From: Mucilaginibacter sp. MD40
GTDB lineage: Bacteria; Bacteroidota; Bacteroidia; Sphingobacteriales; Sphingobacteriaceae
Direction of reading: 5' to 3'
Length of the DNA: 64,000 bases
Assembly: GCF_002288635.1 (NCBI RefSeq)
Contig: NZ_NRSW01000001.1
Span: 4,216,020 to 4,280,019 of the forward strand
Shown: piece by piece, positions 46,385-54,691 of the stretch
Layout: each line of letters starts with the position of its first letter
Numbering within the stretch: position 1 is the first letter of the stretch
The notes under the pieces: model-generated
What the model saw: only the letters and a program-made list of their open reading frames with translations
Database searches by the model: none
What the model was told of the DNA's origin: nothing
Program-made: the position numbers and the translations under genes

Positions 46385-47071
46385 CTAATAAACAAAACGG
46401 TAGCCTATTCCCCTAACCGTTTGCAGGTAGGTAGGCGAGTCGGGATTGTTCTCTATCTTTTTACGCAGGCGTACAATGTGCATATCAAGTGTACGCGTAT
46501 TTACGTCGGCATTGTAGCCCCAAACTTCCATCATCAGTTCCTCACGGTTAATTACCTTGTTCTTATTTTTCAGGAAGTAAAGTAAAATACGGTTCTCCAA
46601 TATGGTAAGCTCGGTTTTACGCCCATCACGTATAAGCAGGTGGGTGTTGGGCTGGTGCTCCATATTGCCAAACCTGTGCGATTCGGTTTTCTCGCTATTC
46701 AGCGAAAACTTGATCTTGCTTTCTATCATTGCTACCAGCACATCCATGTTAAAAGGCTTGGTGATATAATCGCTTACGCCAAAATTATAAGCGTCGATCT
46801 TATCAATGTCCTGCGCCTTGGCTGTCATCATAATCACCAGCTTATCAAAACCGTTTTTACGCAATTCTGCGCATACTTCGGAGCCTTGTTTACCGGGCAG
46901 CATCCAATCCAACAGTACTATATCAGGCTGTTCTGCCAGTATCATTCTTTCGGCATCATCGCCATTATTGCTTTCCAAAACCTTATAGCCCTCACTTTGC
47001 AGGCGCTCTGCCACCAGGAACCTTAGATTTTCATCATCCTCAACCAGTGCTATCTTAATTTCCTTATTCAT
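46385..47071 (-). CDS. OmpR-family response regulator
   Basis: A 228-residue regulator. The receiver domain (1-120) has the acidic pair EDD (11-13), the phospho-acceptor Asp55 (LLDWMLP), Thr83 and Lys105 (ITKPF). The C-terminal winged helix (about 130-226) includes LTILENRILLYFLKNKN and TLDMHIVRLRKKIE, with a typical GIGYRFVY end. It is the last gene of an operon after the S9-like lipoprotein and the histidine kinase, and no DNA-binding target is visible. Confidence 0.93.
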   Translation of the reverse strand: MNKEIKIALVEDDENLRFLVAERLQSEGYKVLESNNGDDAERMILAEQPDIVLLDWMLPGKQGSEVCAELRKNGFDKLVIMMTAKAQDIDKIDAYNFGVSDYITKPFNMDVLVAMIESKIKFSLNSEKTESHRFGNMEHQPNTHLLIRDGRKTELTILENRILLYFLKNKNKVINREELMMEVWGYNADVNTRTLDMHIVRLRKKIENNPDSPTYLQTVRGIGYRFVY

Positions 47072-47087
47072 TATTTAATTATAATTG

Positions 47088-48734
47088 CTAATTGTCAAAA
47101 GGCAATATCACGGTAAAAGTCGATCCTTCTTTCACCTTACTGGTCACCGTAATTTCGCCACCCATAAAGTTAACCAGTTCTTTACAAAATGCAAGGCCTA
47201 AACCCACGCTTCCGTTTTGGTTATACTGGTTCTCAATCCGGTAAAACTTTTTAAAAACATCACCCATTTCAGGCCGTGCAATTCCTATGCCTTTGTCAGC
47301 AAACTTAAAAATCAAATTGCGTTTCTCCGGCCTGATGTCGATATGCAACTCCTTACGGCCCGGGTGCGAATACTTATACGCGTTTTCCATCAGGTTCTGG
47401 AAAACGCTCCCTAACAATACAGGATCGGTATTAAATTCGTTTACACCAGTGGCGATGGTATGGCTCAGTGCAAAATCCGGATATTTTATTTTAAACGTAT
47501 TTACATAGCCCTGAACAAAATCGCGTAGCGCCACATTTTCTTTATTGATGTTGATAGACCGGTTTTCGAGTTGGGTAAAGGATAGCAGCCTGTTCATCAG
47601 ATCGTTCAGTTTATCTGCTTCTTCATCCAGTATCTTTCCGTAATGCTTGCGCTGCCTTTCGCTGAGTTCGGCATCGCCTCGAAGGTTTGAGCCTGCTATT
47701 TTTATAACACTTACAGGCGTTTTAAACTCATGCGTAAAATTGTTAATGAAATCATACTGTAGCTTAAAAATCTTAAGGTTAACGTTTAGGTTACGGTAAA
47801 TAAGCCATATGATGAGTATCATAAACAAGTAAACCAGCATCACTATAGCGCCTATGGGCAAAAATCGTCGGTCTATCTCCTTTTTAAGATGCTCGTTGCT
47901 TGAGGTAAAATACAGTTTGTAATTAGAGAACGCGCCGGTTAAAGCGGCTTCTGTCACCTTTCGGCTTCCGTCAACATCAAGCGGGTCATACACCACCGGC
48001 TCTATGCTTACCTGCTGGTAAAGCTCGGGGTGGGTATTTTTTACCCGCAGAAAATGTGCGTCAAGCAAAAACGTCATCATATTTTGCTTGTAAAAGGTTT
48101 TACCCGCGCTGTTGCGCAATAACGACTGGTAAATCTTTACATCCTCTCTTCGGGGTATATTCAAGTAGCTGATCTTATCAGGGCTTACATCGTAAAACGT
48201 GCGGAAAATCTCATCCTGCGTGGGTAGTTTAGTCGTATCTGCTACGCTGATGAAATTACTAAGCTTGTAAGCCATGCGTTTAAAGTCTTCCTGGTTGGCA
48301 AAAGCCATATCCTTTAATCCCCTAACCGTGTTACGCTTTAATTTATACTGGTAAATAGCCTTTACAGATATACCACGGCTATTGGTAAAATGCACATTGG
48401 TTGGCTTATTGCCTATCTGCAAGTCGTAAAATAATATGCGCCGAACAAAGGGGTACGTTTTAAATACCGTTGCCGAATAGTTAGCGGCTGACGCGGAGTC
48501 CAAAAAACCCTGGTAAGAGGTGATCTCGGGTATCTTGAGCGAAAAAAAATCGTTATAGGGTTTTGAAGTTTGATCGAGCACTTCCACCTTTTTGGATGAG
48601 AACTCGTTTTCAACATACTTGGCTGTAAGGTTGTATGAAATAATAACCGCTATTACAAAGCTTACGGTGATCAGCACCAGGAAAACCGTTAAAAGCGTAA
48701 AGTTTTTGCGGTAGATATTCTTGGGCGCTTTCAT
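47088..48734 (-). CDS. Sensor histidine kinase with large periplasmic domain
   Basis: A 548-residue kinase. Transmembrane helices lie at about 11-34 and 292-314, and a periplasmic sensor domain of about 255 residues (35-290) lies between them. No HAMP domain is evident. The DHp phospho-acceptor is His335 (NFTHEFKTPVSV). The ATPase part has an N box (NLMENAYKYS), DKGIG and GLGLAFCKELV. It starts 6 nt after the S9-like lipoprotein gene and is 16 nt before the response regulator, so a three-component unit is likely. Confidence 0.92.
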   Translation of the reverse strand: MKAPKNIYRKNFTLLTVFLVLITVSFVIAVIISYNLTAKYVENEFSSKKVEVLDQTSKPYNDFFSLKIPEITSYQGFLDSASAANYSATVFKTYPFVRRILFYDLQIGNKPTNVHFTNSRGISVKAIYQYKLKRNTVRGLKDMAFANQEDFKRMAYKLSNFISVADTTKLPTQDEIFRTFYDVSPDKISYLNIPRREDVKIYQSLLRNSAGKTFYKQNMMTFLLDAHFLRVKNTHPELYQQVSIEPVVYDPLDVDGSRKVTEAALTGAFSNYKLYFTSSNEHLKKEIDRRFLPIGAIVMLVYLFMILIIWLIYRNLNVNLKIFKLQYDFINNFTHEFKTPVSVIKIAGSNLRGDAELSERQRKHYGKILDEEADKLNDLMNRLLSFTQLENRSININKENVALRDFVQGYVNTFKIKYPDFALSHTIATGVNEFNTDPVLLGSVFQNLMENAYKYSHPGRKELHIDIRPEKRNLIFKFADKGIGIARPEMGDVFKKFYRIENQYNQNGSVGLGLAFCKELVNFMGGEITVTSKVKEGSTFTVILPFDN

Positions 48735-48740
48735 AACAGG

Positions 48741-50630
48741 CTAAGGTTTAACCTGCATATTAGTATTCAGGAATTTCTCTATCTCGGCGTACATTTCCAT
48801 ACGGTTATGCTCACTCTTAAAATAGGCTCTTTCATTTTCCTTAAGGCGATAGATAACGGGCACGTTCCGTTTTTTTAATTCGCGCACAAACTGGTTAAGC
48901 TCGCTAATATTTGCCCGGGGGTCTTTAGCTCCCTGGAATATCAATAAAGGGCTTTTGATCTTATCGGTATGGAAAACCGGCGAAATGGCCCGTAGCTGGT
49001 CGGCATCTGTTTCAGGGTTGCCCACCATTTCATACGTCATTTTCAGAAAAGGTTTAAAAAACGGCGGCGCATCTTTTAAGTAGGTAAAGAAATTGATGAG
49101 GCCATATTTTACAATAGCACAGTTATACATTTCCGGATGGAACGATACACCATAAAGCGCCGAAAAGCCTCCAAAACCACCGCCAAATATGGCTATCTTT
49201 TTGGGGTTGGCCACTTTTTGGGCAATGAGCCATTTTACACCATCGGTAATGTCCTGCTGTATTTTGCCGCCAACCTGTTTAAAGCCCGCCTTACGGAAAG
49301 CCTTGCCATAACCTGCGGAGCCGCGGTAGTTCACCTGGAAAACCGCATAACCCCTGTTGGCCAAAAATTGCACCTCAGCATCGTATCCCCATGAGTTACG
49401 GCCCCAAATATTATCATGCGGCATTACTACCACCGGCAGGTTTTTTGCCTCTTTGCCTTGCGGTGTGGTTAAATAACCATTGATCAATGTACCGTCGCTT
49501 GCGTTAAAGGTAACAGGTCGCATATCACATAATTCTGTGCTATTGATCTCGGGGTTAACATCACCCAATTTGGTTAGCTTGTCCTTATTACGCTCATACA
49601 AATAGTAAGTGCCGGGGTTCTTATCCGTATAACCTACAATAACAAACTTGTTCTCGTTACTATCACGGTCAACAATATCTACCTTATAATCTTTAATTAC
49701 AGCTTCCAGTTTGTTATACATGTGAGCAATAGCCGCATCCAGATAATGCTTTTGCGGCTTGGCCTCGTCCCAGCCAACATACTCAATACGCTGCTTGTTT
49801 TTTGAGTAGCCTACATCCATCAGGTCGGCCTTGTCGCTGGCAAAAACAACCCGTTCCTGCTGTCCGTTCTCGGCATCCATCTCTACCAGGGCGGTCTTAT
49901 CGCGATTAACGTTTGACAGTGCGTAAAAACTGTTGGTTTCGCCCGCGAAAGCTATCGGTTCCACCCTATCGTTAAAATTATTAGTGATGATGGTTTTAAA
50001 AGGCGAGCTATCATCAGGCCTGAACATCAGGCTCTCATTAACCCCGTCAGATACCTTTACCAGTCTGATGCGCCCGTCGGCATCAGGGTACCATTTAATA
50101 ATATTGCCGGGATTTGGCAAGTATAACTTCAGCTCACCGGTTTTCACGTTAAGCCTGTACACATCAAAATTCACAGGGTCGCGCTTATTCATAGCAACGG
50201 TAACCATATCAGGCTGCTGGCGGTTACGGTTAATGATGCGCATACGCGTATTGTTGAGCGTAAGCAGGCTATCATACTTCATGGTAGCTACATCAAGCGT
50301 GTACACCCTGAATTGGTCTATAGCGATGATATCCTGGGTGAATACAATACGGTTATTAAATGTCCAGGTGTAGTCTCTAACCGAATAATCAGTAAACTGA
50401 GTAGCTCTACTTTCGGCGCCATTAACCAGCGACCGTATGAATATATTTTGCTTACCTTTATAAGGCTTTAAGTACGATATATAATTACCGTCGGGAGAAA
50501 TCTTAAAGTTGGTTTTTTCGGGCGTTTTAAAAAATACCTCAACCGGTATGGGACGTACCTTATTTTGCTTACAGCCGGTAATTATTACTGCTGCAACAAT
50601 CAAAAGTAAATATCTTAAGCGGATCGGCAT
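48741..50630 (-). CDS. S9-peptidase-like lipoprotein lacking catalytic Ser and His (pseudo-peptidase)
   Basis: A 629-residue protein with a lipobox (IITGC, Cys20), an N-terminal beta-propeller-like region (about 35-365) and an S9 alpha/beta-hydrolase domain (about 375-625) with NYRGSAGYG and GNPETDAD. The Ser of G-x-S-x-G is Gly485 (IFGGGFGGFS; codon GGT at 49176-49178). The catalytic His position, N-E-G-H-G-F in the family, reads N-E-R-A-Y-F, so His is Ala602 (GCC at 48825-48827). Asp570 (GAKDPR) is kept. It is very likely catalytically dead and may bind peptides. It leads the operon with a histidine kinase and a response regulator. Confidence 0.85.
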   Translation of the reverse strand: MPIRLRYLLLIVAAVIITGCKQNKVRPIPVEVFFKTPEKTNFKISPDGNYISYLKPYKGKQNIFIRSLVNGAESRATQFTDYSVRDYTWTFNNRIVFTQDIIAIDQFRVYTLDVATMKYDSLLTLNNTRMRIINRNRQQPDMVTVAMNKRDPVNFDVYRLNVKTGELKLYLPNPGNIIKWYPDADGRIRLVKVSDGVNESLMFRPDDSSPFKTIITNNFNDRVEPIAFAGETNSFYALSNVNRDKTALVEMDAENGQQERVVFASDKADLMDVGYSKNKQRIEYVGWDEAKPQKHYLDAAIAHMYNKLEAVIKDYKVDIVDRDSNENKFVIVGYTDKNPGTYYLYERNKDKLTKLGDVNPEINSTELCDMRPVTFNASDGTLINGYLTTPQGKEAKNLPVVVMPHDNIWGRNSWGYDAEVQFLANRGYAVFQVNYRGSAGYGKAFRKAGFKQVGGKIQQDITDGVKWLIAQKVANPKKIAIFGGGFGGFSALYGVSFHPEMYNCAIVKYGLINFFTYLKDAPPFFKPFLKMTYEMVGNPETDADQLRAISPVFHTDKIKSPLLIFQGAKDPRANISELNQFVRELKKRNVPVIYRLKENERAYFKSEHNRMEMYAEIEKFLNTNMQVKP

Positions 50631-50757
50631 TTGTATTATTATAAATATTAACGGAGGTCAAAATAACTAATTTAGTCAGAGTTTTATAAATATGTCACTA
50701 CAATTTTACCCGGCTGGTACGTTATATAGGCAGCGGCAAATTACCTCATCGGCACTT

Positions 50758-52566
50758 ATGAAATACCTGTATAGCTTGCTTTTTATGCTTCTGGTTTGCT
50801 TTACCATGATGGCTCATGCGCAAAGCAATGATGCAGAATTAGCCCGTGAATATTCTCTTAACGGCGAGCACCAAAAAGCCGCTGATATTTACCAGAAACT
50901 TTTTAAACAGGATAAACAGGCCTACTTCCAGTTGTATGTTGGTGAACTTATTGCCCTTAAGAAATTAAACGAAGCCGAAGGTATTACCCGTACAATGGCG
51001 CGCAACTACCCCGAAAATTATGAGTACGTAATTTCGTTGAGTAACATCTATACCCAACAGGGCAATCCTGGCAAAGCCGAAGCTTTGTATACCGACCTGA
51101 TCAAAAACCTGCCTGCGAACCGCAACGCGGTAAATATGCTGGCATCGCAGTTTTACCAAACAGGCAATGCCGACCTTGCCATACGCGTTTTTAAGCGCGG
51201 TCGAGAATTATTAAAAGATGATAAGGCCTTTTCATATGAGCTTATGGCGCTTTACCGTTACAGGCACGATAAAGTATCACTTACAGAAGAATGCCTTAAT
51301 TTTTTACCTGCAAACCCTCTGTTCATTGGTCAGGCTAAAAATGCTTTAGCTTCTGTTTACGAAGGTAACCCCGATTATGATATGCTGAAGGGTGCCTTAC
51401 TTAAACGCTTACAAAAAGACCCGCAAGAAGTGGTTTACACCGAAATGCTTACATGGGTATTTATACAACAAAAGGAATATGACATGGCCCTTAACCAGGC
51501 GCTTGCGCTAAGTCGCCGACTGAATAATGGAACTACTCAAATTGATGACTTATGCCGCATACTGGTTGCCAATAGCGCTTATGACGCCGCTATACGCGGA
51601 TATGAATTCATCATTGAAAATACTGACAAGGCAAGCGGCGATTATATTGCCGCAAGGATAAACCTGATAGACACGCGTAACCTGAAGATCACCACTGGCC
51701 GCTATAACCCTGCTGATCTTCTTAGTCTCGAAAGTGATTATAACAGCCTGTTGACTACTTATGGGCACAATAAAACCACAGCATTTGCCATGCAAAAGCT
51801 GGCCAACCTGCAGGCGTTTAAATTGCATAAACTACCCGAAGCAAAGGCGTTACTGGAAGAAGTGGTTGGCATGGCCGGTGTTAATCCAACCCTCATTGCC
51901 GCCTGTAAAATTGACCTGGGCGATGTATACCTGTTGAGCAACCAGCCGTGGGATGCCACCCTGCTTTACAGCCAGGCCGAAAAAGATAACCCCAACACGC
52001 CAGTTGCCCAGGAAGCCATGCTGCGTAATGCCAAACTGGCTTATTACACCGGCGACCTTGCCTGGGCAAAAAGGCAACTGGATGTTTTAAAAGCGGCCAC
52101 CACACAACTGATCGCTAATGACGCGTTGAACCTTTCCTTATTGATCAGCGATAATCTGAATGCCGATAGTACCGGTAAGGCGCTAAAAATGTATGCCCGG
52201 GCTGATCTGCTCATATCTGCCGAACAACCGGCTAAAGCCCTGCAAACGCTGGACAGTATAGCGAGACAATTTCCTGGCAATACACTTGAAGCCGATGTAC
52301 TAATGGCCAAAGCACGCATCAGGATTCAGGAAAAAGACTTTGCAGGCGCCGTTCTTTTATTAAAAGACATTACGGAAAAACATAGTACCGACCTCTGGGC
52401 CGATGATGCTGTTTTTATGCTGGGCGATATCTACGAGAACCAGCTAAATGATAGCCCTACGGCCATGCAGTATTACCAGAAAATTATTACAAATTACCCC
52501 GGCAGCCTTTGGATAAATGATGCCCGTAAACGTTTCAGAGCCTTGCGGGGGGATAAGGTTAGTTGA
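50758..52566 (+). CDS. Exported tetratricopeptide-repeat protein
   Basis: A 602-residue protein with a signal peptide (MKYLYSLLFM to AHAQ) and many TPR-like helical pairs across its length, for example EYSLNGEHQKAADIYQKLF, GNPGKAEALYTDLIKNLP and ATLLYSQAEKDNPNTPVAQ. It ends with MQYYQKIITNYPGSLW. TPR arrays serve as periplasmic scaffolds. The start ATG at 50758 begins the signal peptide; an in-frame start at 50692 adds 22 residues that do not fit. It is divergent from the S9-like operon. Confidence 0.85.
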   Translation: MKYLYSLLFMLLVCFTMMAHAQSNDAELAREYSLNGEHQKAADIYQKLFKQDKQAYFQLYVGELIALKKLNEAEGITRTMARNYPENYEYVISLSNIYTQQGNPGKAEALYTDLIKNLPANRNAVNMLASQFYQTGNADLAIRVFKRGRELLKDDKAFSYELMALYRYRHDKVSLTEECLNFLPANPLFIGQAKNALASVYEGNPDYDMLKGALLKRLQKDPQEVVYTEMLTWVFIQQKEYDMALNQALALSRRLNNGTTQIDDLCRILVANSAYDAAIRGYEFIIENTDKASGDYIAARINLIDTRNLKITTGRYNPADLLSLESDYNSLLTTYGHNKTTAFAMQKLANLQAFKLHKLPEAKALLEEVVGMAGVNPTLIAACKIDLGDVYLLSNQPWDATLLYSQAEKDNPNTPVAQEAMLRNAKLAYYTGDLAWAKRQLDVLKAATTQLIANDALNLSLLISDNLNADSTGKALKMYARADLLISAEQPAKALQTLDSIARQFPGNTLEADVLMAKARIRIQEKDFAGAVLLLKDITEKHSTDLWADDAVFMLGDIYENQLNDSPTAMQYYQKIITNYPGSLWINDARKRFRALRGDKVS

Positions 52567-52699
52567 TTAGAGATTGGTTAATTAGAGATCAGTTAACCGG
52601 GTTATGCAATTGGAGATCAACCAATCACCGGTCTAATGATCTAATCACATCAGTGTGATCCAAAATGCAAAATCAGTGCAATCCCAACAAAACAAATTG
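52567..52699. repeat. Intergenic repeat-rich gap before the DUF4286 gene
   Basis: Recurring words AGAGATTGGTTAATT, GAGATCAGTTAACCGG, GAGATCAACCAATCACCGG and TAATGATCTAATCACATCAG can pair. GATCAGTTAAC also occurs in the atpF-atpH gap (15130-15200). There is no coding potential. Confidence 0.4.
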
Positions 52700-52707
52700 T
52701 AATTTTA
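52700..52707 (+). promoter_or_regulatory. TAATTTTA box 4 nt before the DUF4286 gene
   Basis: TAnnTTTA, one base off consensus, ends exactly 4 nt before the ATG at 52712. Confidence 0.4.
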
Positions 52708-52711
52708 CCAC

Positions 52712-53014
52712 ATGATAGTTTACAATGACACTGTAATTTTAGATGACACAGCCGAGCAGGAATGGCTTACCTGGATGAAAGAGGTACATATACCGGCCAT
52801 TATGGCTACCGGCTGCTTTAGCTCATACCGTATACTCAGCATAGTTGATTCGCCTAACGACGGGGTTACCTATTGTGTACAATATAACGCCGACAGCATG
52901 GAGCAATTCCAGGAGTTTTACAGCAAACACCTATTTAGGTTTAAAGACGCGCATGAACAACAATTTGCCGAGCGTTTTGTATTGTTCAATACGTTAATGA
53001 AAACAGTTGAATAA
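52712..53014 (+). CDS. DUF4286 protein
   Basis: A 100-residue small cytosolic protein matching DUF4286, a dimeric alpha+beta barrel-like family of Bacteroidota. Landmarks are MIVYNDTVILDD at the start, EEWLTWMKEVHIP-type helix (here EWLTWMKEVHIPAI) and FAERFVLFNTLMK at the end. Function unknown. It is followed after 2 nt by rfbC, so the two are co-translated. Confidence 0.85.
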   Translation: MIVYNDTVILDDTAEQEWLTWMKEVHIPAIMATGCFSSYRILSIVDSPNDGVTYCVQYNADSMEQFQEFYSKHLFRFKDAHEQQFAERFVLFNTLMKTVE

Positions 53015-53016
53015 TA

Positions 53017-53571
53017 ATGACCATTACAGATACCATCATCCCCGGAGCATACATTTTTGAGCCCAACGTTTATGCCGATGATCGCGGCTACTTTATAGAA
53101 ACTTTTAATAAAAAGCATTTTATACAAAAAGGAATTGATGTTGACTTTGTGCAGGATAATCAATCGGTTTCGCATAAAAATGTAGTACGAGGCTTGCACG
53201 CCCAAAAAGGGCCTTTTGAGCAGGGTAAACTGGTACGGGTAATAAAAGGTGCTGTTTTGGATGTTGCGCTTGATGTACGTTTTGGCTCGCCCACTTATGG
53301 AAAGCATGTTACTGTTGAGCTTACCAGCGCGAACAATAAGCAATTTTACATACCACCAGGTTGCCTGCATGGTTTTGTATCGTTAGAGAATGACACCATA
53401 TTTGCCTATAAGGTAACCAACTACTTTGATAAGGCTTCTGAGACCGGTTTAATATGGAACGATCCCGAATTAGCCATTGGATGGGGCATTAATGAGTTCG
53501 ATGCTATCGTATCAGAAAAAGACCAGTTATTGTCCGACTGGAAATCATACCAAAGTCCCTTTGTCTATTAA
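53017..53571 (+). CDS. rfbC: dTDP-4-dehydrorhamnose 3,5-epimerase
   Basis: A 184-residue cupin-fold epimerase of the dTDP-L-rhamnose pathway. The signature DDRGYFIETFN, NQSVSHKNVVRGLHAQ (catalytic His61 and Arg58) and the barrel strands VRVIKGAVLDVALDVR and YIPPGCLHGF fit the family. Its substrate is dTDP-4-keto-6-deoxyglucose. rfbA, rfbB and rfbD are not adjacent, so it may serve a scattered rhamnose pathway. Confidence 0.92.
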   Translation: MTITDTIIPGAYIFEPNVYADDRGYFIETFNKKHFIQKGIDVDFVQDNQSVSHKNVVRGLHAQKGPFEQGKLVRVIKGAVLDVALDVRFGSPTYGKHVTVELTSANNKQFYIPPGCLHGFVSLENDTIFAYKVTNYFDKASETGLIWNDPELAIGWGINEFDAIVSEKDQLLSDWKSYQSPFVY

Positions 53572-53594
53572 AGCATAGATACGTTTTTCCTTAT

Positions 53595-53626
53595 AAAAAG
53601 CCGTAACATAAATGTTACGGCTTTTT
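53595..53626 (+). terminator. Rho-independent terminator of rfbC
   Basis: A perfect stem AAAAAGCCGTAACA / TGTTACGGCTTTTT with a 4 nt loop, followed by CG; the T run in the stem end acts as the tract. Confidence 0.8.
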
Positions 53627-53779
53627 CGTTTAACAATAAAACAACAACCAAAAGGAATATTTAAGAAATTCATTAATTATTTGTTAATACCTATAACTTT
53701 ATTTTCCTATCTTTCGTATACCATGATAGCTGGCCGGCTACATAACTAAACTATTTAATTCAGTAAATACTAAACACGT

Positions 53780-54613
53780 ATGAAAACTAACTTTATGTTC
53801 CGAACCGGCGCAGCAGCCGTGTTCGCGGCCACCGTATTATTTGCTTGTACTAAAGAGAACAACAAAACCGCTACAGCCGACACCCCACAAAACGGTATAT
53901 CCTCAGCGGTATTGAAAAACATCTCCGACCTCGGCTTTAGCACCGACCAGGTGAGAAAGGTAAGCAACGGTTACCTGGTAGAAGGCGATATTGTATTAAC
54001 TAACGAAAACTTAACAGAAGCCAGCACCAGCCCTAATGTACGCATTGCCGAAACTGAGCAATACCGTACTACCAACCTGGTAAAAAACCTTCCGCGTACC
54101 GTTACGGTATCTATTTCTAACCTGCCAACAGTTTATGCAACCGCAACGCAAAACGCTATTGCACGTTATAATGCTTTAAACTTAAGGCTTAAATTTCAGT
54201 TCGTTAGCAGCGGTGGTCAAATACAGATCATTGGCTTTAACGAAGGCCCAAGCGGTGGCTACATTACTTTAGGCTCATCAGGTTTCCCAACCAAACAGGG
54301 TAACCCTTACAGCCAGATACAAATGAACACCAACTCACAGGCTTATGGTACAAACCCGGATGTTAATTACCTTACCTCTGTGCTGCAGCATGAAATGGGC
54401 CATTGCATTGGTTTCCGCCATACCGATTACTTTAACCGTGCATTTAGCTGTGGCGGCACCGCTACTAATGAAGGCGCGTCAAACGTAGGCGCGATACTTA
54501 TCCCGGGCACACCATCAACCGCTGATGCAGGTTCATGGATGCTGGCCTGCTCAAACGGGGGCGACAGAACCTTTAACGCAAATGATAAAATTGCTTTAGA
54601 TTACCTTTACTAA
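53780..54613 (+). CDS. Dual-action HEIGH-type metallopeptidase lipoprotein
   Basis: A 277-residue lipoprotein with lipobox LFAC (Cys23) and an M57/HEIGH-type zinc protease domain (about 95-275). The zinc motif HEMGHCIGFRH (His204, Glu205, His208, His214) is the extended metzincin form. The fold also includes the YITLGSSGFP strand and the ADAGSWMLAC segment near the active cleft. It is probably anchored on the envelope and degrades external protein. It lies 78 bases upstream of the S8 peptidase, but the gap may hold a separate promoter. Confidence 0.88.
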   Translation: MKTNFMFRTGAAAVFAATVLFACTKENNKTATADTPQNGISSAVLKNISDLGFSTDQVRKVSNGYLVEGDIVLTNENLTEASTSPNVRIAETEQYRTTNLVKNLPRTVTVSISNLPTVYATATQNAIARYNALNLRLKFQFVSSGGQIQIIGFNEGPSGGYITLGSSGFPTKQGNPYSQIQMNTNSQAYGTNPDVNYLTSVLQHEMGHCIGFRHTDYFNRAFSCGGTATNEGASNVGAILIPGTPSTADAGSWMLACSNGGDRTFNANDKIALDYLY

Positions 54614-54691
54614 ACCAAAATATAGCTTTGATTAATGTAAGCAAGTGCTTTATTTTAAAGGGGAATTTTATTCCCCTTTATTTTTTACCTT

